Assembly (NCBI GenBank): GCA_025738555.1
Contig: JAOVFP010000001.1
Coordinates: forward strand, 1,240,001 to 1,304,000
Reading direction: 5' to 3'
Length of the DNA: 64,000 bases
From: Cyathus striatus
Lineage: Eukaryota; Basidiomycota; Agaricomycetes; Agaricales; Nidulariaceae
Made by a program: the position numbers and the translations under genes. Below, one piece after another: positions 21,994-32,225 of the stretch; the first letter of the stretch is position 1, and each line of letters begins with the position of its first letter. A model generated the notes under the pieces. The model was not told the DNA's origin and did no database searches. It saw nothing but the letters and a program-made list of their open reading frames with translations.

Positions 21994-22559
21994 ACTATTT
22001 GACTCAAGCTAATTTACACAGTGCTCAAGGGTATGTACGTGAATTAATGGCGTATAATATATATAGTTGGAGATGAGAACGATATTACTGGCCTAGCCAT
22101 GAAGAGACTCGTCCCACCCTTACGAAGTATAGGAAACAGGTTTCTTTTTATATAACTCTACCTTTCTTCTAGATAATATATGCCCTTCAGTTTCCTTATC
22201 AACAACGCCGCGGATATCTTGTAATGGCCTATCAAACTCCATTTCAAATCCACTCGAGCATTGTTTTCATCCTCAAACATAGATCTGGCGTATTTTGGCA
22301 GTGACGTTCGGAGGGGTATACGGGGGATATGTGTTCCAGTTTCGCTCTTAGCAGGTGACGGCAGCGGAGGGAGTCTTGGTATGATTTAAATGGAAGGTAA
22401 GACAACTATAGAAAAGCGAAGGTAGGGAGGAGGGAAAGATGGGAGTGGATTAATTAGGAACTGAGAGCGGTAAATGGATCCGAAAAGAAAAGGAGGAATA
22501 AAGAGCTGGGGTCGGTCTATGGTAGGGGTTCTATATGCAAAGCAATAATGGAAATATGA
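21994..22559. other. Intergenic, nothing recognised
   Basis: CpG-containing sequence. A short exon-like stretch after atatatatag near 22066 could be an alternative last exon of the membrane-protein gene. No other gene seen. Confidence 0.35.
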
Positions 22560-23432
22560 GACTTACTCACATTGATAACACCCAGATTGGAACATCCCTA
22601 CACCAAACAACTCCAGTTCTACTCCGAAATCCTTGACTTCATCGTCTCCTTCCTACTAATGCCGAGTTGTGGAGGGTACTTGATACAATACTGTTATGAT
22701 CAACGACCGGAGAGTTACTGGGCAGCACGTGAGATGGAAGTTTGAGAGGTTTGAGGCCATAATGTTCAAAAGCAAATGTGCCAGGAGGATTCGGAAAGTA
22801 CGTTTTCAATATAAACTTCTTGACTGTGCATCGGTAGCAATTAAATTCCATCCTTCATAGGGGTGATCGACTCCACTTGCAATGATGAAAATAGAGGCTC
22901 TTAGGATGGAGATGAAGTAATAGGAAATATAAGCGAAAACGGTCACTCCTGTTCTTCAGCCACTACCTTAATAACCGTCCTCCAATGGTCGAATTTCGAA
23001 CGACGCACAAACCTCTTCTTCTCTCCTATCGAAGTCTCACCAGCTCACCATCAACCCGTTCCCAGCAGGATATATAGATAGCCTTTCGAGTCCGTAAAAC
23101 GCACGGGATCCAGATTGTGCAGGACACGTATACACGTTAATTCCTTGGACGGCTTGTGTGTCCAACTCGAGTGCTGGATAGTGAACACACACGTGTGTGA
23201 ATGTCTTGTGCGTTGAATAGTAGGGAAGGATTGTCGAGAGGAGAGAAGGAGTATGATTAGATGAGAAGATAATTGGAAAAGGCGACCTAAGGAGGCAATT
23301 GAACTTAGCTGCAGTTAGCTGGAAGAACTCAAGGAGTTGAAAAGGGCCTTGAGCGGAAATGAACTGGTCGATGATTGGATTGTGCAGCACAGTAATAGAA
23401 CAAAAAACGGTGTAGACAATCTGACTTAGCAT
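22560..23432 (-). pseudogene. Copy C of the unclassified dispersed gene family
   Basis: Minus strand, the best-preserved reading of the family. An ATG at 23432 opens 131 codons (MLSQIVYTVFCSITVLHNP, then KTFTHVCVHYPALELDTQAV). After an unclear middle, a second stretch (22851-22639) contains CTVKKFILKTYFPNPP and STLHNSALVGRRR. It then reaches GVIWCR-type sequence shared with copy A near 22590 (TTTGGTGTA, GGGTGTTGTCAATGTGAG-like). Alignment with copies A and B is by these shared words. The protein is unknown to me: no catalytic motif, moderately hydrophobic start. Probably non-functional. Confidence 0.5.
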
Positions 23433-24109
23433 GGTAGGCTCGCACTATATGATAAAGTGTATTATGAGTTCAATGATCATCCTATCAAATATGCATCGAA
23501 TCACATATGCAAACGCCCACGCTAATCGGTTGCAGCTACGAATATACTTCTAGTATTGTTCAGGAGAATTCCAATAAAAATAATAGGGCTGAGACTAGAC
23601 CCGCTCTGTGTTCAAGCTCTTATCGTAGTCTAGTAAAAGGAAAACATACCAAGATGGCTTGACCACTATGACTGCTCATAGCCCAGGATATGTGTCGTAA
23701 GGAAAGAGATGAAGGGAGCTCCATTTGGCTCAATACTCGTACTCAATTACCTTGTTCACAAGATAGCGAAGTGACTTGAGCACGTTGCTTGAACCTGCTC
23801 GGTTTAACCGCGACATGCGTCGTGCATTGATGAACCAATAACTTAAAGCAAAAAGCATGGCATGACTCCAGGATTCTATCATGGGAATCAAAACCATTTA
23901 CCGGGATTTTCTAGCTGAAATTTGAATTTGCGGAGAGATAACAGGAACAACCAAAGAATGACATACGATCTTCAGTAAGTACACCTATCCGAAGTCTGAT
24001 AAGATAATGCCTAGATAAGATTGAACAAAAGGTGTACTTGTTTACTCTTATTTATATGCAACGTCGGTCCCGACCGCTGCTCGGCTCTATTTCCGTTGCC
24101 TGGACCCAA
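23433..24109. other. Intergenic, nothing recognised
   Basis: CpG-containing sequence with no coding frame that I can support. No RNA gene or clear repeat. Confidence 0.35.
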
Positions 24110-24341
24110 TAGGGGAAATCAAACTTGCCCTCTTGGCAAAACGAAATGATCGGCGGTCGACACAAAACGACTTCCCACGGAAACAAAAGAAAGGACGCGA
24201 AGTCGTTTCGAGGCGATCTTGTTACGAGCGCTCTTAGTCGATTGTGTCGGAGCTTGAAGTTGAAGTAAGCCACCGCTTGGCTCACTCGGACTCGGAGGTG
24301 CACGCGTGAACTCCTGTTACCACATTGCACGCGCATCAACC

Positions 24342-25523
24342 TAGTCTCGTACCCATCCGTTTTAGGAAAGAGCTTCGTGAGAATTTAACAATTCTGCTCC
24401 TGCGTCGCTACGAGATCTTCCCTATAACGTCTGGGGCATTTGGGGCCGCGATCCATATGCCTAGGTCACAACAATGTCACAACCATTCACGTGAGGCAAG
24501 GCGCGCGACACGAAGCGACACGCGCCGTTGATTGCTCGACGTCGTTGGCTCTCCTTCGTTTAAAATGTACTTCCTCAGGCTGAATATACCCCCTTCTCGA
24601 GGTTTTCAAATGAAGCTTTGGTCCAAGCTTCTTCAGCTCTTGCTTGACATTCTCTGATGTAAATTTGAGAGATATGTCATTAAGCAGTGTGGTAGCACCA
24701 GCAGGCCTAGGCATTGAATGTGACGAGCGTGGTGGTTTTCTCCATCGCTCAAGAATGGATGGTAACTCCTTGCTTCGTAGCAGAGATGTGCGTTCATACT
24801 GAATGTTGCTATCATCTATGCAATGTTCATTACCCCAGCTGATGGCATCTAGAAAGATTGGCAGATTAATTCTTAAATCTTTCATTGTAGTTGCCACCTT
24901 GAGACAGCGCTGATATATCTCATAAGAATTCAATTGTTCATATTTTGCCTGAGTTGATTGCTGGTAGAAGTCATTGGGCCGAGAATTTGTTCTATCTGAA
25001 GCAGGTAGATGTGTACTGGTCTCAGGAACAGATTCTGTATCACTTTCTAGATCAGAAGCTCTGCCTGAGGAGCTAGAGCCTTCATCAGAAGAAGACCAGT
25101 AGAGATCTTCTGTATGTACAGTCTCAGATTGAGGCATGGTGTAAGTATTCATGAACATCAGTCATTGAGCTAGTACATTGAAACTTGTGATTTGTAATTG
25201 ACACAGACTCGATCATTGCTTCCCATACCCAAAGAGTTAAGCCATAACTCAGCCTGCTATAATTTGTTTAATTGATTGACCTTATACTTTATAACTACGT
25301 ATATATCCTCAAACTTGCCTCAAACACTACAGTACTAAGTAGATTAATTGATGGGAGCTAAAGACGCGTCGGAATATTAGCCTTCGACACGATCACATGC
25401 ACAATATGATGTGACTGTGACCTAGGCATATGGATCGCGGCCCCAAATGCCCCAGACGTGCACAGCACAGAATTATCAAAATTCTCACGAAGTTCTTTCC
25501 TAAAACGGATGGGTACGAGACTA
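24342..25523. mobile_element. Inner element with TIRs above 120 bp and 9 bp duplication
   Basis: GCATCAACC flanks it exactly (24333-24341 and 25524-25532). Ends start TAGTCTCGTACCC and stay inverted for 120-145 bp with gaps, including a well-conserved GGGGCATTTGGGGCCGCG block and ATCCATATGCCTAGGTCAC. Long TIRs and a 9 bp duplication recall Mutator-like elements. It carries a minus-strand DUF6589-like gene fragment instead of a MULE transposase. CG dinucleotides are frequent, so this insertion looks younger than most repeats here. Confidence 0.8.
24487..25158 (-). CDS. N-terminal fragment of a DUF6589-like protein inside the inner element
   Basis: A 223-codon frame from ATG 25158 to a stop at 24487; ATG at 25137 (MPQSETVHTEDLYW) is an equally good start. 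The first 70 residues are acidic and Ser-rich. The recognisable block is LPIFLDAISWGNEHCIDDSN, then YERTSLLRSKELPSILERWRK and PPRS. I recall this from the N-terminal part of multicopy Agaricomycete proteins annotated DUF6589. Full proteins are several times longer, so this is a truncated copy. Its last residues read into the terminal inverted repeat. Function unknown; presence between TIRs suggests the full-length protein is an element-encoded gene, possibly a transposase. Confidence 0.55.
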   Translation of the reverse strand: MFMNTYTMPQSETVHTEDLYWSSSDEGSSSSGRASDLESDTESVPETSTHLPASDRTNSRPNDFYQQSTQAKYEQLNSYEIYQRCLKVATTMKDLRINLPIFLDAISWGNEHCIDDSNIQYERTSLLRSKELPSILERWRKPPRSSHSMPRPAGATTLLNDISLKFTSENVKQELKKLGPKLHLKTSRRGYIQPEEVHFKRRRANDVEQSTARVASCRAPCLT

Positions 25524-25684
25524 GCATCAACCTACTTTAATCCCAGATGAAACTCCGCAGGAGCCATCAGCCATTTGTTTCGATACGATGTGGGGGTGTC
25601 AAACCTCGGTCGGAACAAAACGAAGTTCCCACGTAACAAAAAAACTGCTTGGCACAACAAAACAGCCAAGTTTGATTTCCCCTA

Positions 25685-26760
25685 ATGCCTCTCGTCCAAC
25701 CACACTCCTCTCCTCATCCTCCTCCAGACCCCGAATCAACCTTCTGACAAGCAAGTTTTCAACCACTGATTCTGCCATTCAGCGTGAAAAACATTCGTGC
25801 ACACGTGCGTCCGGATTCCGACCTCCAGCACTCGAGCTGTCCAATGAAAGACTATAACTGAGCTCTGGAGGGGTACCTTGTTACTCGTGCTGGGAAAGGG
25901 TTGATGGAGAGCTGGTGGAGGCGAAATAGAGGATGCTGGAATCGTTGGAGGAAGGGCGACCGATATCAAGCTTGTATCTCCCTGATTTATCTTCATTGTA
26001 AGTGCCTCTGTTTTCGCCAATTCCAGAGGAGGATCTGATCACGCCTGTGAAGAAAGAGATTACCACCGCTCAGTCAAGACGTTCTTACTGAAAGCGTTAA
26101 TCGTGTCACAATCGGCTTTCGAACTCTTTTGCGATACCACTGGCCCAGCTTCGAAGCTCGTTCACACAAAGTTCGATCTCATTCATTACTGTCCCTCCTA
26201 GCCACGAAATATCTATCCGATTGTGCAGCTAAACGGTTTTATCACAGACACCCTCCACAGCTCAGCATTCTAGTACTTAGGAAAGGGGAGGATGAAGTTT
26301 AGGATTCCCAAGTGTCGGGGTCTTGTCAATGTGAGTGTTCTTTCTCCTTTGCTTCTACGTATTTTTCACTTACGTTTTGCTTTATTCCCGATACCCAGCT
26401 CTACATCCCGGTCCCTATAATACTCCCATATACTTCTTACTATCCTGTTCAATTCATACGGTTTCTCTTACCTTCCTTTCCACTGCTCCCCTTCCCTTAA
26501 ATAAGTCCACTTACCCAGATTTTGCGAAGTCATACCAATGTCCCCTCTTTGCATGCTTCAACCTACTCAGATACAGGCGACATCTTCGTGTCATCACCCC
26601 TGGGACTCACATTGGCGGCTTAAGACCACTCAACCTCACCAAACCCTCAGCTACATCTGTACGGATACTTCTCTGCATGTGTTTCGTTTCGGATCCACAT
26701 CAAGGACTGAGAGGGGATGTGTGTCTATCGCACTGGAGGTTTTCGAATTAGAAAGGGAGG
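25685..26760 (+). pseudogene. Copy B of the unclassified dispersed gene family
   Basis: Direct copy of 9290-10440, with CG retained at many sites where copy A has TG or CA. It holds TTTCAACCACTGATTCTGCC, PALELSNERL, the donor-like gtaagtgcc near 25997, a reading KTFLLKALIVSQSAFELF near 26070-26150 and the shared 3' part ending about 26720 (CATCACCCCTGGGACTCACA). Several in-frame stops break it. Function unknown. Confidence 0.6.
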
Positions 26761-27329
26761 GCAGACGTTTTCAGGCGAATATGTAATCTGAGTAAGTACG
26801 AACATTGCATTGAATGAAATCCAGGCCAATCCTGTCCACCTGATGTAAATAGGCAAGATAATAAATGGACTTCCCTGCCAAATCCGCTCCATGAGGCTGA
26901 ATCGAACTTAGCACCTCAAACGCCAACCGTGAGAGGGTGAAGCGCCTCGGTACCAAACAGAGAGTGATACTGATATGCGGGTACCATGTACAATATAGAT
27001 GTAATGGAGGCGAAGGGAACAGTTTGTACTGGGTTGTATATAAGAAGGCGCTTCTAAGTGTGTCAGTTATAAATACAAGATCGATGAGACGGTGCATGAG
27101 GTGTAAGATGGGCATCGATACGCGGATATTCGCACACTGATACTGACACTGGCAGCCATGAATCAATCGATCAAATCATATGTACATGCCAGTTCAATTC
27201 TATGGCTTTCAGGCACTTTCAGACTCGGCAGTGTGATATAGATTGTGCTACGCTTGTAGCTTCGCCTTCTACTAGTTGGACATCTAGGCTAGGATCGATG
27301 TCGGCGTTCGTTCACTTCAGTTACGAACC
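26761..27329. other. Intergenic, nothing recognised
   Basis: CpG-containing, no gene identified. Words around 27063-27130 (AAGATCGATGAGACGG, GCATCGATACGCGG, TTCGCACAC) recur loosely at 27862-27925, which hints at an old duplication. Confidence 0.35.
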
Positions 27330-27337
27330 TTCATCAA

Positions 27338-27645
27338 TCAGCGTTGTCAATGACCGGGTCAGACCCCGTCAGTCAGAAGGGTCTAAGTCAGTGATTGACA
27401 GTCAACCGGTCAACCACTGACAGTCAATGGAAAAGGCCAAATGAAATTACTAATCAATAAACCGAGCGTTAATTATGGCATCTCTCGGCGCTCAAATTCC
27501 TGGGTCACGCAAGGCGTGGGAACGATCTTGATTATAGACCCCCTGCGACCCCGTCAATAGGTTTGACCGACCCGTCTATAGGTCGGATGGTGTATTATAT
27601 AATCAGACCACGTTGACCTCCATTGACTGACCATTCCAACACTGA
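27338..27645. mobile_element. Small hAT-type element with 8 bp duplication TTCATCAA
   Basis: TTCATCAA flanks it at 27330-27337 and 27646-27653. Ends are TCAGCGTTGTCAATGACC and, reverse-complemented, TCAGTGTTGGAATGGTCAG. The 308 bp interior is rich in GACAGTCA, GGTCAGACCCCG and related inverted words and has no coding capacity. The 8 bp duplication and CAG-type ends fit hAT. Confidence 0.75.
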
Positions 27646-27653
27646 TTCATCAA

Positions 27654-30600
27654 TACAGCTATTTTATACATCCACACACGCTATCTTGTAGCGTCTCTTG
27701 TTTGGAAAAGAGGGAATGCTTTAACTCGTTTTATTGACTTCACCTATCTTCTATAATATGCATTACTTTAGGCATTTAGCCCCACACTCGCCTGTGATGC
27801 TGTGGAATGAGAAGTTGTGGATGTTCACAGGCGTTACGATACCTTTTCGCTGTAAGTGCAAGATCGATCGATCTTTTCCGTGCCATACGACACATGGGGC
27901 AGATGGCATCGATAACGCAGGTTCGCACTATGAATAGTTCGAGTGCATTGCTTTTATTTACAACTGAGAAGCGCTCTTGAGCTTGATCAGACGCTGTATC
28001 GCCTCACTCACAGTCGGAGTTACGGTCCGGAAGTCCGTAGCTAACTACACGTGGCTTCCCACGCCAAACATTTTTGGAACATCTACGATCTCTCTAGACT
28101 CTCACTACTGTCAACCTCTCTCATGAGTCTCATCCTCATCTGCCTGGATATACACTACTCTTCCCTCATCTCGTCTCCGTCGAAATATCCTAGAAACATA
28201 TATTCAAGAACTTACACATGTGCCGCCTGGAAGTCTTCACGATAACCGCTCACCTCAACGTTCAGACCACATTGTGAAAGGTACGTTTGAAATGGTGCTG
28301 TTCACAGCTTTTCATAATTCATTCAACTGATACATCAATAAGTGGATTCCCAAAGGGATACCAGGGGATACCACACAAGGAAAGAGAGAACCGAAAGAGT
28401 TAACGATATGAGGGAACGGAAGTGCTGCGGTGGAAGGACGGAGTGTGCTATCTTTGGGTGGAAGGGAGCATGCTCGTGAGGAATGGTATGTTCCAATCAC
28501 TGCTTTCGACTGCTTTGGCTGATATCAAGGGGACGTTTACAGCTATCACTGGATTGTTCCGGGTGTACAGCCTCGCTGATTCTACTGCGTTACGCGATGG
28601 GCGTAGTCGAAAGCGCTATCTGATCAGGGGTAGTATATGCTGGTGACTAGTACCCGCCCTCCGTTTGGAAGATTTGTCAAGAGGACGAGACAGTCGTGCC
28701 CCTCCAGTTGAACGAATAGCATCGCCTGCCCCACTACTCCGAGCACCTACAACTCACAAGTCGCGACAGTACAGGTCAATCTCTCAATCTCTTCGTCCCA
28801 CTGCCTTCTGATACTTCGTAGCTATACGTCGTCAGCTATTCTCTCATCTCCGCCGTATCATGCCTCTCCTGGCGTCTGGTTCACAGTTACAACGCTACGC
28901 GAAGCTGTCGACAACTTCATGCCAGACCTCTACGTTTCCCGTGCCTGTATGGAGGAGGACGCAGGATATAAGGCGGATGTAGGGGTGAGGGTGAAGGCGG
29001 CGAAAGGTGGTAAGGGTTAAGGCGGGCGTGTGCGATAAGGCGAACGTGGGGTATGAAAATGCATAGGAATGAAGAAGAGGACGAGACGATGTGAATGTGA
29101 CTGCTTCCCAGCAGCTGTCCGGCGTCTGCTGCGTTGTGTCCGCCATTCCACCATCCTCCCTCTTGTTACTCAGTGGGATATTGTCGGTCGACGTATCGCT
29201 ACTCCCGCTCAATGAGAAACCTCAACGAATTTCTACGGGGGACTAAACTGCAGGATCTCCGGGCCTCTACCTCTTACTTACAAGTCATTCCTCTCGTTGT
29301 TCGCGCTGGCGACGTGTATGTATACTGTGACGACACTGCTCAAATGCATTATCTACCCCTCGGATAACCTCAGCCTTGCCTTGGAGCCACGATCCTTCAC
29401 CTTCCGCTACCGCACTGCGCCATCTACTCACTCGTTTCCTGCCGGTACCGTCAGCCCTTACAAGCGTACCCGATATTCGCAACACCACTACCCCAAAAGC
29501 GCTTCCTCTCCACAGCTTCTCTACGACGGATACCACCCTGCGCCAAACCTCACTCCTGCCTCGTTGCTAGATGGAGATCTAGAGATCGAGAGGGAGGAGT
29601 CGTTACCGTTTTACGACAAGATGAGCTGCAGGGGAAGGCCGGGTATGAGGAGAACGTAGGAGTTTAGTATGACGTGGGGGATGAATGGAATATGGGCGCT
29701 GAGGGAGGTGTGTGGGACGAGGATATCGAACCTGGTAAGGGGTTGACGGGCGATCAGGAAGGCGATGGGATGTGCAGATATGGGGGATGCGAGTGAGGAG
29801 AGGGTTGTGTAGGAGGATTGGAAACAGTTAGGGGATGATGAACACGTCGCAAAATGGGTACCTATACATCATCCAGAGGGGGATGTGGGGGACTCTACCA
29901 GCTTATCCGACGTCTCTGGGAATCACGCACGCTGTAAATTTTTCGTATTACAATATTGATCTATAAATCTTAGCAAGTTCTTGAAGACGATATTGGATTA
30001 TCTTGACATTTGTACCGTTGTGTGCATCTTGATCGTCAGAGCCAGTCCATTGTGTTATCAGATCAAGGAGGAACATAAAAGTCAACTGACCACGATATCC
30101 GCGCGTGTGTTTAGGAAGTCTTATAGCGGCATCTTTATTTCAGAAATAACTAGCGTAGATAAAAATAATGCATCACCATTTCAAACTCAATAATAAACCC
30201 TAAGGCCGGCTGTCGCCGGCAAAGCCCACTACCGCTTTACATCTACTTATTTCTATACTCACATCGTAACTCGATGACATGCCTTACCCTACCATATGTG
30301 TTTCAAAGCTTAGCATAGTGCAAGATTGCAGCTTGTTGGTTACCTCGGAGAGTATAACTGTAACTGCTCTATAACAAAAAGAATACCACAGTCACTTAAG
30401 ATATTGAGTAAACATTTCCAAAAGGTAGGAAATGGAATTTGGATGGCAAGCAAGAGAGAGACAGAGAGATGGCAAAAGAGACAATTGAACAGATTATAGA
30501 GATTAAAAGAGGGACCAAATATATATTCGAGTCAGGAGGACAAAGCTGTAGACAAGGGCGACAAGTTACATGGTACATCTGAGACAGACTGCTTATCACT

Positions 30601-32225
30601 CTGAGTCTGGGAGCCTGTCAAATATTCTTGAGTAATACTATCATCAATCAGTAGTTTGTGTTGGGCAAATTTCATCCACACTCTCATGCTTTTCTAACCT
30701 CAAAATTTTACCTCTGTTATCTAGTAGTAGTATTATAATATGCCTAGTGTACTTCTACCTACTATAAAAACATTATTTCTATATTCTATACGCTACTTAC
30801 AAATGATATAATATATCTGGGTTGTAATTAGTAGCTAAGGTAGAGGTCCCAGACTGTTAGCTAGTATGGGAATGATTCATGCTAATAAGGGACATAACTA
30901 GCCTAAGTAGGAAAGCATCTAAGAATAGAAACACTGAGGTCAGAGCTTATTCTCGACATTGGTGGGAAATAATTACCAGTAAGGCTGGAGATTGGGCTAA
31001 GTGCACATCTATTCTAATAATAGGATATCAAAGTCATATTGCACAGCATCATGCCTCCATATGGAGTGTTCTTCCTGCAGGCCAAGTTATTGTTCTTTGC
31101 TATCTTCCCATATGGATGCATTCTTGGCACTTGTATGTTTGTACATCTGTGAATTTCTCTGGTCCATCCCAGGTTTACTGAACATGGAATAATCTCTGGC
31201 ACAGTAATTATTAATTGCTATGTCAAATCCAATCAGATTTTTCATGTACAAATCAAAAAATATCGCACACATGTACTTGTCAGTGGGTAGGAGGAGCCAT
31301 AATAAGGTACCCATGAACACCACACATATATCAAATTCATATTGTGTTAGACATACAACAAGACCTTAATAGAGATTTGACATAAAAAAAAAAAATAGAA
31401 ACATGTCAAAAAATGATTTAAAAGTGTGAGTGTGAGTGTGAGTGTTTCTTTTTACAGAATAAATGGTGAGTGATAAGTAAACAAGAAGTGAGGTGGATCA
31501 GAAAATGGATAGTAGAGGTATGTATAGAATATAGACAGTTTTGGCTGCATGGAATATTTCACATAACTTCATGCTTGGTATAAATACATTTAAGTATATG
31601 TTAAAATAATTCCTTTAGCCTAGTAGATTGATACTACTAGGTAGTAATACAGCATGGGCACTTGTGTGGTATAAGTAGTAGTGAAGTTATAATATTATTA
31701 TTGGCAATCAGTGACTGCAATGCTATTTAAATACATACATGAAATAAATCAGTATGTACTTTTATTACCTTTATAACTGCCATGTAGAATCCCCCAAAAT
31801 AATCATCGAAATTATGCCCAGGATGCTGAATATTGTGACACATTCAGTTCTGTGAACTAAGTCATCTGCACATGGGAAGATCCAAGTGAGATTTAACAGG
31901 GGACTCATCACTGACATTCCAACTCACTTGAACAACGAAGGCAAGTGCTTAGCCGAATTTTATTACCACCACCCAATAAGGAAATAAAGCATACATCATT
32001 GCTTTTTTTTGAGTTTGCCTGCCAACCCTCATTTCATTTTGTCCGCCTAGACCCAACTACCTAAAGGTAGTGGGAATCACATTTCCCCGTGTAGTTTTAA
32101 GAATAGACCACGAAGGTGTGTCAATATATAAAACTCCTGTGCGTTGTATTTTTTTTTACCTCACTATCAACACATCAACTTTACTTGCTAAGCATCAATC
32201 TTCCAATCATTCACTCCAAATCAAC
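27654..32225. other. 4.6 kb without an assignable gene
   Basis: Up to about 30200 the DNA keeps CG dinucleotides and has coding-like scraps, such as 28422-28646 and a plus-strand stretch near 29837-29925 (EHVAKWVPIHHPEGD), but no gene can be assembled. A hairpin GCCGGC-tgtc-GCCGGC lies at 30205-30220, next to GGCAAAGCCCACTACC. From 30300 the sequence becomes AT-rich and CG-poor. It includes a GTGAGTGTGAGTG microsatellite near 31424-31445 and a poly-A run near 31385. The last 200 bases are the putative promoter and 5' UTR of the NB-ARC gene. Confidence 0.4.

Larger units (their letters stand above)
24110..25684. mobile_element. Outer inverted-repeat element (about 380 bp when the inner insert is removed)
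   Basis: TAGGGGAAATCAAACTTG at 24110 is repeated as its reverse complement ending at 25684. TA dinucleotides at the outer edges could be the target duplication. Matching words continue inward on both sides: TTGGCAAAACGAAATGA versus GTTCCCACG..AACAAAACGAAG. The inner element at 24342-25523 sits inside it with its own duplication. The outer unit alone is about 234 plus 152 bp and non-coding. The class is uncertain. Confidence 0.6.

Noticed and set aside
29134..29659. Candidate genes on both strands near 29 kb
   Set aside because: Readings are open for 80-120 codons but low-complexity, overlap each other and show no domain or consistent splice pattern.
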